Source: Trichobilharzia szidati
Taxonomy: Eukaryota; Platyhelminthes; Trematoda; Strigeidida; Schistosomatidae
Assembly (NCBI GenBank): GCA_944472155.2
Contig: OX235275.1
Location: forward strand, 32,072,731 to 32,136,730
Length of the DNA stretch: 64,000 bases
Direction of reading: 5' to 3'
A model generated the notes under the pieces. That model was not told where the DNA came from. It did not search any database and saw only the letters and a program-made list of their open reading frames with translations. How positions within the stretch are numbered: the stretch's first letter is position 1; every line of letters starts with the position of its first letter. The translations under genes were made by a program, and so were the position numbers. This document shows, in pieces, positions 19,086-29,269 of this stretch.

Positions 19086-19570
19086 ATGTTACATGGTTGG
19101 AGGCAATCAGCAGGAAGCCTAGGATCGGACATTGCAAACCTGACAGATAGAATTCAGTCGGCCATCAAACAAAGGACTCGACACATCATACTAGTTACTA
19201 GTGTCCAATGAAAGTGTTCAATACAGTCCTACAGGAAGTCGTTGGTGGGCCCGAGTAGCTCAGTGGTTATGTCTCTGACTGCAGGACTGTTTGACGTGGG
19301 TTCGTATCTCAGGAGGGATATGAGTCCCTTCAAGGTTGTAGATACGCCTTGTTGACTGGTGAGTGCCAAACTAGCTTGAGACTTAGGTTAGTCAAGGCTT
19401 CCTGTGCGACCGATTGTCTCCAACCATCTAATACCAACAATTCACATTGCACCATGATGGCGAGCTACCTAGAATGGTGGCCACATTACAAGCCTAGCTG
19501 ACAGAACTCATTCTGGACTAAACAAAGGACTAGACACATCACACTAGTTACTGGTGTCCAATGAATGTCA
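19085..19570 (+). mobile_element. SINE family C, longest copy
   Basis: A tRNA-like head lies at about 19238-19315 (GCCCGAGTAGCTCAGTGGTTA, with a box B-like GTGGGTTCGTATCTC). A body follows with GACTGGTGAGTGCC, 'cgattgtctccaacc', and an end with 'ggactagacacatcaca'. A partial copy of the 3' body also lies upstream at 19095-19210 in the same orientation, so this is a partial dimer. It splits the PLE terminal repeat; the flanks (aaagtcaaacag and gaatgtcacacag) may be a diverged TSD. Confidence 0.75.
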
Positions 19571-19674
19571 CACAGTGTAATACAGTAATATATACAATGT
19601 TGCGAACACGGTATATTGCTGCTCATAATCATATCGAATTACTCACTCACACAACTTTCTGACTTCGGTCATAT
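19571..19674. mobile_element. PLE terminal-repeat fragment, right part
   Basis: Continues the pLTR ('cacagtgtaatacag' ... 'ctgctcataatcatatc' ... 'cacacaacttt'). Confidence 0.7.
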
Positions 19675-19910
19675 TGTGGTGAGAGCTGGCTGCTAGTTAA
19701 ATTGGAAGACATTAATTTACGTCAATGTTTATGTCCCATACATTGGTCGTGAGAAAAATAAGAATAAAGGCTTTGCGTAGGCGGATACAGTTAGCATATA
19801 GATGATCTGACTGACATTCAAGAAACAGCCACAAAGAGATGAAAAGGTGAGAAACAACCAATCAGAAGACTATTTTTCTGCTAACAATAATCTATAATAA
19901 TGTACATGAA
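19675..19910 (+). mobile_element. 3'-truncated LTR of the TGTGGTGAGAG family
   Basis: Starts TGTGGTGAGAGCTGGC and follows the LTR sequence to about 19910, lacking the end with the polyadenylation region. Confidence 0.75.
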
Positions 19911-20339
19911 TTCACATGATCTGTCATCAAGATTTGACAGAATAGTTCTAAAATATTTGGGTGCCGAGTGAGAAGTAGACATTTGTAAAAAAATTATATT
20001 TGTAAAATCTCAGCGAGATTGAAATGAGTGATTATTGAAAAGAATATTCTTCGTTCAGATTGACTTTTAATTCACTATGATGTGGGAATATTTCACACTA
20101 TTAAGTTGTATAATAAAATAAAAAAATAAATAAAATTGACAGTAATAACTAAAGAACTATCGTCTCATCTTGTACACACATCACCCCCTCCACCCCGTCA
20201 CAAACAATACAACAGCTTCTGATATAATTTTCATGAGGATACCTCGAAATCGGTTATCTTACCGAAATCTCAATAGAATTCAGCGAAAATAATTTTCCTC
20301 ATCGATGAAATCATTTCCAAAGACCGTACAATCTTAATT
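19911..20339. other. AT-rich spacer
   Basis: No gene or element is recognised. Confidence 0.4.
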
Positions 20340-20668
20340 ATTCAGGTAGGTAGTTACCTGGGGTTCTAGTGGGAAGTCGTGACCAGTAGGGTGCAGCAAG
20401 TCGGGTGTGAGGACAAATATTCGCCGAAGACATTGGCTAGCGGTTGCGCTATGTCGTGAATTGGCAGAAGTTAGAATTCATGGGATCGGGTCCCAGTGGC
20501 TTAATGGTCTATGAGCTCGCCTTGTAACCAGAAGGTTCTGGGTTCGAACCCCGGTGGGTGCGTACTATTGAAGAGTCCCAAACTAGGACGAAACAGCTGT
20601 CTAGTACTCCCAGGTTTTCCAATGGTTCTCTAACCGATGTCAGCTCACGATGAAATCCTGTAACCAAT
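20340..20668 (+). mobile_element. SINE family B copy
   Basis: Order: leader with 'caggtaggtagttacctgg' (20344-20362), conserved 'gaattggcagaagttagaa', tRNA-like head at about 20488-20560 (box A GTGGCTTAATGG, box B GGGTTCGAACCCC), hammerhead 20562-20607, and 3' body to 'atgaaatcctgtaacc'. One of the least damaged copies. Confidence 0.9.
20562..20607 (+). ncRNA. Hammerhead ribozyme copy with compensated stem I
   Basis: Stem I GUACUA (20562-20567) pairs fully with UAGUAC (20602-20607). Stem II GUCC (20575-20578) pairs with GGAC (20586-20589). GAAA is at 20590-20593, the palindromic stem III octamer is ACAGCUGU, and the cleavage triplet is GUC. The single deviation is UUGAAGA for CUGANGA (C3 to U), which usually cripples catalysis. 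The last stem I pair is A-U here and G-C in other copies, i.e. both sides changed. Confidence 0.7.
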
Positions 20669-20699
20669 CTTACTTATATTTACAATAAAAACTTATAAC

Positions 20700-21060
20700 C
20701 ATTTAATATTTAGGAACAGGTGATGGTGGGCGGTGTAATACATTTGAGACAATTACTCCAAAACTATCTCTATTCACTATCCGGTATAGTTTTCTTGACC
20801 ACTATACCAGACAATTACTAGCTCAATACTCCAGTCCCTAGTGAACTCAGGCTACACAGCGTCACCAGAGTTATCTTTTGAGGTTATCTACAAGTTGTGG
20901 TACAAGTGATGTTAGCTTTACACATGTGTGTACAGCAGCGACGGCGGAAATTCGTCCATATAATCCCGAACTCTCTCTCTCTGTATACAGAAAAGGTTTG
21001 TTCAGTCTCGTTTTCTACCGTGGTTTTTAAATCTTTCCTATTGTTTGCTTATACTCTTCT
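20700..21060 (+). pseudogene. PLE C-terminal remnant
   Basis: Around 20960-21035 the translation resembles the PLE C-terminus (L-C-I-Q-K-R-F-V-Q ... L-P-W-like). The remainder is too decayed to read. Confidence 0.45.
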
Positions 21061-21379
21061 GTGTGCATTTCACTGAGTTACTTCTCACCAGACTTTTAAC
21101 AACTTTCCTTCTCATATAAATAACAACGTTCAACTGATGAGATTTAAAACTCTTAGCTCCAATGTGCCACAATGACTATTCCGTATTATTCATTTACTTC
21201 AGGAACCACTTCTGACCAATGGTGTCAGTTATGTAACACCACCTTATTTTACGCGAAAACAGACTGCCTTACGTTTCGTCCCAGTTTCGAACTTTTCATT
21301 AGTTTGTACATACGACCTCACGAATGAAAGTCGAATCCAGTGCCTTCATGCTACGTGGACAAGCTCGTTATTGTTGTTT

Positions 21380-21560
21380 GGAATTCCAGCTTTTCTTCCA
21401 CTCCTTGCGTTTCGAATGGATCATAGGGTTGCCAGCCTCACACCCTATCTTTCCTCTTTTCTGAAACGATTTAACTAGCAATTTGCAAAATTGACGAGGT
21501 TAAGAAACGCCTCTTCTGGAAATCGAACGCATGCCACCAGTGTGGCTGTAGAGCAGTCCA
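21380..21560 (-). mobile_element. SINE family A, decayed copy
   Basis: Minus strand: remnant head and the body containing 'gggttgccagcctcacacc' as read on the plus strand, a hallmark of family A. Confidence 0.6.
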
Positions 21561-22680
21561 CCCACCTTTGGATCTCCAAACCACTTAGGAATTTTACACT
21601 TCATACTGAATTAACGAGCTTTCCGGTTTGTGTGTGTTTGTTAGAAATTTGAAAAAAAACACTTAAGTGTCGTGTGTTTACTAATAACTCTCTGAACATC
21701 TAACTTGTGTATATTTGAGTGCATGTGTGTGAGTTCTTTAAGCGGTTATTTTTGGAGTACTCCTTCTATAACCGTGGATGTTGTCGTCTGTTTCTGACAT
21801 ATAGAGACAGATAAAAAATGCATTGTCCTCTATTGGTAATACGGTGATCGATGTCCAGACTGGAAATAAACCAATCAGAAATTAGCCTACGTAAGTGATC
21901 GATTTCCAGTCCGAAAATGCACCAATCAGAATTAGCCTCCATGAAATAACGCCCATTTTTTTATTGATCGTGTTTCTAGACTAATTGAAATATCAACCTC
22001 GGTGATTTTCTGAGTCATACATTATTACCACTAAAATATGCTTTACGCGGCTCACGTCATTGTGTGTTCTAGTTTAAGTAGCTGCGCACTGAAGAAACAG
22101 GTAATTGTCGTATAATGTTGTTGGTATAGTCAAGTGGTATTGGTGATCAGAGTATCTGTGTCCAACTCAGCGTCCCTATTTCAAACTCAATGTTACTGGG
22201 ATATGATTAACACAATGACATCACAATAACGTCATCAATGAATTCAGTTTAATAATGGTTGATCTTAATGACATTCCCATTCTTTAATGCTTTGTCCTTA
22301 TTTCACTCTTTCAGGTGTTACCAAAGTCTGAGTGTGTGTGTGTGTGTGCACGCCCTAAGAGTCTGTAGACACCTTGAAGCTTCACTGCAATCCGTGACAG
22401 TTAAAAATGCATAAAACAGCTTGTAAACTGTTTACTGTTCTTGTCTATGTGAATGATGTTGGCACTGTTCTGTGTTTTTTTATTTTGCAAAATAAACAAA
22501 TTCCAAATTTAGACAAGGTCAGTAAAACTTAGAAGAATATCGATAGCATCTGTTTATGATTTAACACTAATTTACTGGAATGTCATTCACCCAGTTTATC
22601 AGAACAAGCATGTTTTATCTGGATTGGGTTACTGAAATCTCTGATTGGAAGAATGCCTGACTACCTTGTCAAGCTACCGA
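21561..22680. other. Mostly unassigned sequence
   Basis: Holds a short repeat at 21828-21960 that recurs inverted at 61955-62085 (shared 'gtgatcgatgtccag' and 'ccaatcagaa'). It also has a GT run at 22329-22348. No open frame of interest. Confidence 0.45.
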
Positions 22681-22689
22681 AGAAGGGAG

Positions 22690-23225
22690 ATTAACGCCTC
22701 ACTCTGCAAGAACTGACGTGAGTCATGCTCTTGTCCACACAAGTAAAATACTATCTGCATTATCTGGATGCAAAACTCCGCCTCCCACCCGGAACAAGCT
22801 GGATTCAAGAAAGGTGAATCATGTGCTCGTCAAACTGCAACTCAACGCAACATCATTACAGAACAAAGCATAGAATGGCAGTCAAACCTCTCTCTACCTT
22901 AACTTCATCGACTTCAAAAAGGCCTTCACCAGACAGTGTTGACCGAGAATTAATTCTGAAACTACTTCAACACTACAGCATGCAGTGCTCAAATCTTTAT
23001 CAACCTCATTCAACAGCTGGCTGGCTACATGACAATGTCACGTGTCAGCTGATCCACAACGGGAAACTCAGTGAGGCGTTCGAAGTGAATACAGGAGTAA
23101 GACAAGGCTGACTACCTATTATCACCAATGATATTCTTAATTGTGGTCGACTGGATTATGCTTCAGACTGTGCATTGGGAGCGATAAGAAGAATCCATGC
23201 AGAAGATTTGAATTTCGCCCTACCA
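22690..23225 (+). pseudogene. RTE LINE RT fragment (SR2-like)
   Basis: Contains E-Q-A-G-F-K-K-G-E-S-C, then F-I-D-F-K-K-A-F, the RT motif A region, then S-V-D-R-E-L and F-E-V-N-T-G-V-R-Q-G. A stop follows at once. Frame changes occur several times. Coding order agrees with the plus strand. It abuts a minus-strand fragment of the other RTE family. Confidence 0.8.
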
Positions 23226-23420
23226 CTTCACTTCACTCCCTATCTTTAAGCTAGGAGTGAGTCGGCGTAGTCCAGTCCTGTAGCATAATCTTACATTTAG
23301 CAAGGAGAGCGAATTGCATGCCGAAAATTCAAAGATTACTACACAGTGTTTTCAGAAGACTCTGCCTCATTTTGTCAGCTTCTTCACCTAGAAGAGCTAT
23401 AGTCAACTTTTCTTCTGACC
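23225..23420 (-). pseudogene. RTE LINE (second family) fragment
   Basis: The minus strand reads L-L-G-E-E-A-D-K-M-R-Q-S-L-L-K-T, then F-G-M-Q-F-A and L-Q-D-W, the region following the catalytic Y-A-D-D in this family. The same piece, also minus, lies at 43760-43850. Confidence 0.7.
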
Positions 23421-23760
23421 ACATGATCGCGGATAATATCAAAAGTGAAAAGTACAAAATAACCCAAGGATCAATACTAATGCCCAAACATATCATTTCC
23501 GAAAATAATATAACACATACAGTAACAAGAAGAAGACCATCCATGAAAGCGAAATTGAAAATTATTCTACACATGATTTTTCTTAATGCCAACTATTCCG
23601 TCAGCTGATATATGCGTTCTTAATAAATTGTGTTTTTTTTTGTAAATTTTTTCAAATATTATCGCCTTATATTATCAACAGTCAAAACAACAACAACATA
23701 TAACGAAGAAAAAATAAATATCAATGAACAATGAACTCATGAAGGTAACTGCTGACATGA
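23421..23760. other. AT-rich spacer
   Basis: Nothing recognised; the open frames here have no similarity to known families. Confidence 0.4.
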
Positions 23761-23779
23761 TCAATAGCCACACACACTT

Positions 23780-24195
23780 CAGATATTAGATCACGAGCTG
23801 CCATGAGTTGTAAGAGAACATTGAAAATCACCAGGGAGTACTTGACTGCTGTTTCGTCAGCCTTGTTTGGAAGACTTTGGCAATATTTACCCACTGGGGT
23901 TGGAAACTAGGACCTTCTGGAGACACTGAAAGCTTGTAGACCATTCAGTCACTAGGATAGGATTTCACTGGCCAGCCTATGTATTCTAACTTCTACCAAT
24001 TCATGATTTTAGTGTGATTTGCATCAGTCAAGATTATCAGCGAGTATTTGGGTGGATACTTCTGAAAAGTTACAATTGAGGACGAAACAGCTGTCCAGTA
24101 CTCTCTGTGGCTGGTTATCAATGGTTCTCTAACTGATATCAATTTGTGGTCAGACTTGAACTCAATCAAATCTCTATAAACTAACTCTTGCAAGT
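23780..24195. mobile_element. SINE B inverted pair, decayed
   Basis: 23780-24020 is a minus-strand copy (hammerhead segment degraded). 24040-24195 is a plus-strand copy whose ribozyme reads CTGAAAA, with the stem I partner CAGTAC and a good ACAGCTGT stem III. G8 of the core is changed. Confidence 0.65.
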
Positions 24196-24299
24196 TAAAG
24201 AACAATTGAAAATTACCATGCAGGATACTAGATGAATGTTTCGTCCCAGTTTGTGACTCTTCAGGAGTATGCACTCATCGATATCGCCAGCTAATGTCG

Positions 24300-25860
24300 C
24301 CAGAGAATAATTGTGCTTACACTTGACTTCATGGACTCCAATGGTCACGACTGGTCAGTAGAAGACTGCCGCTCCTTCTGGAACACATACATAGACTCCG
24401 ATCACGCTCTGGTCCGCGTACTTTTATGCTTACGATTAAACGGACATAAGAATTTGCTGGAAGCAAAACAGTTACATCCCCGACTAGATCGAGACTCTGA
24501 GTCCCTATTTAAGGAAGAAATAGAGAAACGAGTATCTGAGGTCGACAGCAAGACTCTTCCTGAGGTAGTCTGGCACAACATACAGTTAGCTGTAGACACA
24601 GCTGTAAAAGCTGTTAATAACCTGAAACCTAAAGTTAGTAAGAGCCATTTGATTTCTACTACCTCATCCGAACTGATTGATGCAAGAAGACTGATTCTGG
24701 CGAGCTCCAATTATGATGAGGAGCGAAAGCTACTCAGACGCAAACTAACAAGAAGCCTTCGCAACGACCATGAACAGTGGTGGGCGACAAATTAGAAAGA
24801 TATGGAAAAGGCGTCGGCGATTGGTAACACCATACAACTATTTAGACTTATCAGGGAAACAGGTGGTAAAAGGCGAACGATAAGTGAAACAATCTCTGAG
24901 AAAAATGGCACCATAATTAGCTCCCAGGATAGACGACTAGGACGTTGGAAAGAACACGTTGAGGAGCAGTGTAGTTAGCTTACAGCGACGCTCAACCTAC
25001 CGAACATCCAAAACCACCCTGAATGGGATATAGACACAGGTCCTCCGTCCCTAACTGAGGTTACTAAGGCTGTCACTAATCTGAAACGAGGCAAAGCTGA
25101 GGGACCTGATGGAATGACTCCAGGGGTATTTAAGGATGGCGGAGACAGTTTACTGTCTGCGTTAACTAGGGTATTATGCAGAGTCTGGGAATCAGAGGAA
25201 GTCCCGTCGGGTAGGTGTAAGTCATTGATTATCCCCATATACAAAAAGGGAGACAAGACTTCCTGCGATAATCATAGGGGGATTAGCTTGACTAATGTGG
25301 TATCTAAAGTTCTAGGCTCAATAATCATGCGTAGACTAAGTGGTGCTCGGGGGAAAAGAAACACGAGAGAACCAGGCAGGCTTTAGACCAGGGAGAGGGT
25401 GCATTGATCATATCTTCACCCTTCGACAGATTCTGGAACAAGGGAATACTTACCGGCTTCCAACAATCGTTATATTTCTTGACCTAAAGGCGGCATTCGA
25501 TTCTGTAGACCGAGAGGTACTATGGTGGTGTTCGGCTGTGAAGGGAATACAGAGGAAATACACTGAATTGACCAAAGTAGTCTACTCGAACTCAAACAGT
25601 CAGCCAGGTGAGAGCCTATAGAGAGTCGTCAACTGATAACTTTGATGACAACCAGTGGTGTCTGCCAGGGATACCCACCGTCCCCAAGACTTTTGTTTCA
25701 TTTCATCATATAGATGTACTTATGGACTTAACTTTAACTGGCTTCATCGACTCAGGGATTGACTTGTTACCATCAGGGAATAATCTTGCTGACTTAGAAT
25801 ATGCAGATGTTATAGTCCTTCTAGGACTAGGTGCAAAGTTCTATGTTGAAACCAGTTAGT
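24300..25860 (+). pseudogene. RTE LINE (second family): endonuclease end, RT start
   Basis: Frame 24313-24795 begins in the AP endonuclease (S-D-H-A-L-V, the C-terminal catalytic Asp-His motif) and goes on into the linker. A stop at 24793 is followed by the same frame content to 25386: G-P-D-G-M-T, I-I-P-I-Y-K-K-G-D-K, N-H-R-G-I-S-L-T-N. A frameshift near 25340-25386 leads to Q-A-G-F-R-P-G-R-G and F-L-D-L-K-A-A-F-D-S-V-D (RT motif A, Asp present). Then come N-L-A-D-L-E-Y-A-D-V, where the catalytic Y-A-D-D has become Y-A-D-V. Several nonsense codons and shifts. It is the longest stretch of this family here and ends in a TCAG repeat. Confidence 0.9.
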
Positions 25861-25880
25861 CAGTCAGTCAGTCAGTCATT
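25856..25880 (+). repeat. (TCAG)n microsatellite
   Basis: About six tandem 4-base units ending the truncated LINE. A similar run occurs at 41584-41608. Confidence 0.9.
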
Positions 25881-26142
25881 CAACTGGTCACGACTTCTCA
25901 CTGGATCTTCAGTTAACTTCTTCTTTCACTTAGTTACTAATTTGTATCAAGTGTGTTCTAATTGGAAATCGATCAAATCTCTGAAAGGTAACACCAAAGT
26001 TCACACATAATACAGGTCAAATAGTGAGGTAATTGATAGTGACATGCTGGTTGCTTAAACCTATAGTTCATAGATCAGCTAAATGCTACAGAATACTCAG
26101 GAAGAAAAATCATTGTAAAAATAGGCAGAAAATGATTATCCG
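25881..26142. other. Unassigned sequence
   Basis: No element is recognised. Ends with the 13-bp target AAATGATTATCCG (26130-26142) of the following PLE. Confidence 0.5.
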
Positions 26143-27490
26143 TTGATATAAGTATAAAACTTGGGCACTGTGGTAGAGCATAACTCCATTATGGATAAGA
26201 TTTTATTTTGATAAATCACACAGTGTTGTACAGTAATATTAACTGATGACCACGTTTCGAGCACAAATTATTACTGCTCATAATCATATCAAGTTACTCA
26301 CACAACTTTTTCCTTCATTTATATACATGTGTGGAATCGATTAGATATTGGAATAAAATTCAATATGAGATAATGTACATTCAGAAATAATAATACGAGT
26401 GTTATTGATCAAATACAATTAGATGAGAAATAAGACGAGTGTTTCTATAGTAATAATAAGTTACTTCTTAGAATGTTGTGATGTGCTTGAATTGAAATAG
26501 AATATTAAGATTATTTATTATTCTCTTCTGATTTGACCGGAGGTAATAATATCTTCCATATTTCTGGTATTTGCATTGAGTCATTTCTGTTGCATGTATT
26601 GGGTGTAGACTCAATGAACAAGGATTCCGTAATCAACCTCTCTCTCCACCTACCTATGTTACTCTTTAGATGACATCTGAGACCCTACGTAGGATTCTAA
26701 ATAAAGCAGGAATTAGGGTGGCATTCAAACCTACAAACTCACTCAGGGACAAGCTCTGTAGGTTAAAAGACCCTGTTGACCCAATTAAACAAAATAATAT
26801 AATTTACAAAATACCTTGCAATGACTGTGAAGTCAATTACATAGGTCAGACTAGTAGGTCGGGGGTAGTCAGATTATCAGAACATAAGAATTTAGCTAAG
26901 GGAAGAATGGTTGACCCTGAGAAGATTAGTAATTTAGAAAAAAGCTCAGCAATTGCACTTCACGCATTAACAAACAACCACACAGTAGGGTGGGATAGGG
27001 TTAAAATTCTAAAGAGTAACATAGGTAGGTGGAGAGAGAGGTTGATTACGGAATCCTTGTTCATTGAGTCTACACCCAATACATGCAACAGAAATGACTC
27101 AATGCAAATACCAGAAATATGGAAGATATTATTACCTCCGGTCAAATCAGAAGAGAATAATAAATAATCTTAATATTCTATTTCAATTCAAGCACATCAC
27201 AACATTCTAAGAAGTAACTTATTATGACTATAGAAACACTCGTCTTATTTCCCATCTAATTGTAATTGATCAATAACACTCGTATTATTATTTCTGAATG
27301 TACATTATCTCATATTGAATTTTATTCCAATATCTAATCGATTCCACACATGTATATAAATGAAGGAAAAAGTTGTGTGAGTAACTTGATATGATTATGA
27401 GCAGAATAATTTGTGCTCGAAACGTGGTCATCAGTTAATATTACTGTACAACACTGTGTGATTTATCAAAATAAAATCTTATCCATAATG
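26143..27490 (+). mobile_element. Complete PLE insertion with 480-bp inverted arms and 13-bp TSD
   Basis: AAATGATTATCCG at 26130-26142 and 27491-27503 delimits a 1348-bp insertion. Left arm 26187-26669 is the reverse complement of right arm 27009-27490, nearly perfect over 480 bp. The right arm contains the last third of the coding frame, the 3' UTR and the terminal repeat, so the left arm carries an antisense copy of that coding part. The unique centre is 26670-27008. Such 5'-truncated copies with an inverted 3' end are typical of Penelope retrotransposition. The target is the decayed PLE now at 27504. Confidence 0.9.
26670..27167 (+). pseudogene. PLE GIY-YIG endonuclease domain (open frame, 5' truncated)
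   Basis: 165 codons. L-R-R-I-L-N-K-A-G-I-R-V-A-F-K-P leads into I-I-Y-K-I-P-C-N-D-C-E-V-N-Y-I-G-Q-T-S-R: a C-x2-C pair followed by the GIY-YIG core. R-L-S-E-H-K-N follows (catalytic Arg and His region), then A-I-A-L-H and L-I-T-E-S-L-F-I-E, whose Glu may be the metal ligand of the family. The frame begins exactly at the end of the inverted arm, so its ATG is accidental and the RT is missing. Close relatives: 63342-64000 (+), 43845-44310 (-) and 38450-39870 (-). Confidence 0.85.
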
Positions 27491-27503
27491 AAATGATTAT
27501 CCG

Positions 27504-28085
27504 AACCGATTTATTGACAAAAACAAGAAAGATAATCAGTCCAAACTAGTCACTGACACAGTGTTTCAAAGAAAGCCATCTTCATGAATTTGGAATTCAA
27601 AGGTGATCAAACTTCAGATATGCTCAAAAATCAGTCAGTAAGACGTCCTTTGCTGCAAAATTACAAATAACTAACTTTCACCAGCCATAAGTTGTTTTCC
27701 TTCCCTCCAAAAAAAGATAAGCTCCCTCATTTGGCCACCTCCATATGCATCTATGATCAGTTCACCTACCGTTATGGAGCAAAGTACACATGGACTGTTG
27801 TAGTTAGAGAATACTTTCTACACAGATACGAGAATATATTCTCCAGTATGGTTTTACAAGGGAGAAAGGAAGTGTGTAAGAAGCTGTCTCGATTCTAGAA
27901 CACTTCTTGATCGATTTCTATCACTCTACCAGTGCTGACTATGAATTTAAGGTTATCTGTTGCCATGTCTACAGACACAACAGACCTTGGCCATTTTTTT
28001 AAATAGACAGTAAACTGTCGTCAGACAATGCTTTCATTCAATAGACAATCGGACCACATTCTTATGAACTTTTCATAGAAGCAGT
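27504..28085 (+). pseudogene. Decayed PLE copy (sister of 1620-2206)
   Basis: Long by-eye similarity to 1620-2206. A conserved stretch near 27715-27790 corresponds to the Cys-rich segment and the Y-x-G start of the nuclease, but it is broken (Y-T-W-T-V in place of Y-I-G-R-T). Confidence 0.65.
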
Positions 28086-28385
28086 TTGAGAAGTGAAAAC
28101 ATATAACTGATAAAATAATACACTAGTTTAATGAGTTTAGTTTATTGTCGAGACTATGACTGTGGCGCACACAAATTTATTCTACAGATCGATAGAAATA
28201 AGTTACTAAATTTAGAATATTTAAAAAGGCGTCAGTCAATAAGATGAGACTGATGCTTGAAATGATACAGATCAATATACGGTATTCTACCAAGAATAGC
28301 AGAATGAATCACATATAGTGAAAGACAGGCTGAAAATTTCCTGAAATAAAGCTTTATTATTATCATATGAAATAAAATCAATAAC
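28086..28385. other. AT-rich spacer
   Basis: No element is recognised; an AATAAAGC sequence lies near 28345. Confidence 0.4.
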
Positions 28386-29215
28386 TAGCCAGCTAAAAGC
28401 TCAAACCCACGCTATGTATCCTAAAAAAATATGTCCAACCTCTTGTATCTGCCATGGCCATCATAAACAGGTAATTCTTTGAATAGTGACTATCCCATTG
28501 CCTTTCTTATCCAAACTTCTTGTTTATTCATATTATTTTTAAGTTTTTCTTAATCCCTATTTACACTACTATATTTTCATATCCAAACTTCCTGTCTAGT
28601 TTGTCATTTTATTATTTCTACATATTTAATCCCTGATTGCACAAAATGTCAATCTTCTCAGTAATTATGATGCTACTTTGTTTGAATTTTATCCGTCCCC
28701 TTGTTTATAATTGCATTTTAATTCCTTATTGTAATTTTATTATTACGAGTTGATCATGGATTGATATCAGTTAGAGAACCATTGAAAACCAGCACCGGAG
28801 TACTAGACAACTGTTTCATACTAGTTTGGGAATCATCGGCAGTACGCACCCACTGGGTCCCAGTGGCTGAATAGTATACGAGCTTGCCTTGTAACCAGAA
28901 GGTCCTGGGTTCGAATCCCAGTGGGTACGTACTGCCGATGATTCCCAAACTAGGATGAAACATCTGTCCACTACTCCGGTGCTGGTTTTCAATGGTTCTT
29001 TAACTGATATCAATCCATGATCAACTCGTAAAAACAAAACTAATCCTTACAAACCAACTATAGAAAAAGTAATTTTAATAATTTAACCATTGATCGGAAA
29101 TTATTCTAGAACTTTCCCACCCATTTATTATAAATACACGAATGTACAGCCTAGTTGATGACTTCATCGAAAAGAAAATTTTCTTCACTGCAACTGTCTT
29201 TTCATTATTCCCTAC
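28386..29215 (+). mobile_element. PLE C-terminus and 3' UTR, interrupted by a SINE B inverted dimer
   Basis: 28386-28470 encodes the end of a PLE protein (K-L-K-P-T-L-C, then Y-V-Q-P-L-V-S-A-M), as at 10010-10080. The shared 3' UTR continues to 28742 and resumes at 29069-29215. GTAATTTTATTA (28731-28742) recurs as GTAATTTTAATA (29069-29080), the TSD of the SINE insertion. Confidence 0.8.
28743..29068. mobile_element. SINE B inverted dimer inserted as one unit
   Basis: Arms 28744-28852 (minus orientation) and about 28920-29026 (plus orientation) are reverse complements and both contain the hammerhead segment. The tRNA-like head lies in the centre (box B GGGTTCGAATCCC at about 28908-28920). 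One TSD flanks the whole, so both arms entered together. The junction at 28850-28862 is a short palindrome, CCCACTGGG next to TCCCAGTGG, consistent with template switching at microhomology. Cores read CCGATGA. Confidence 0.8.
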
Positions 29216-29269
29216 AATAACTGCATTTAAAATTCTTATTGAATTGACTAAGGCGGCTAAGATATACCT

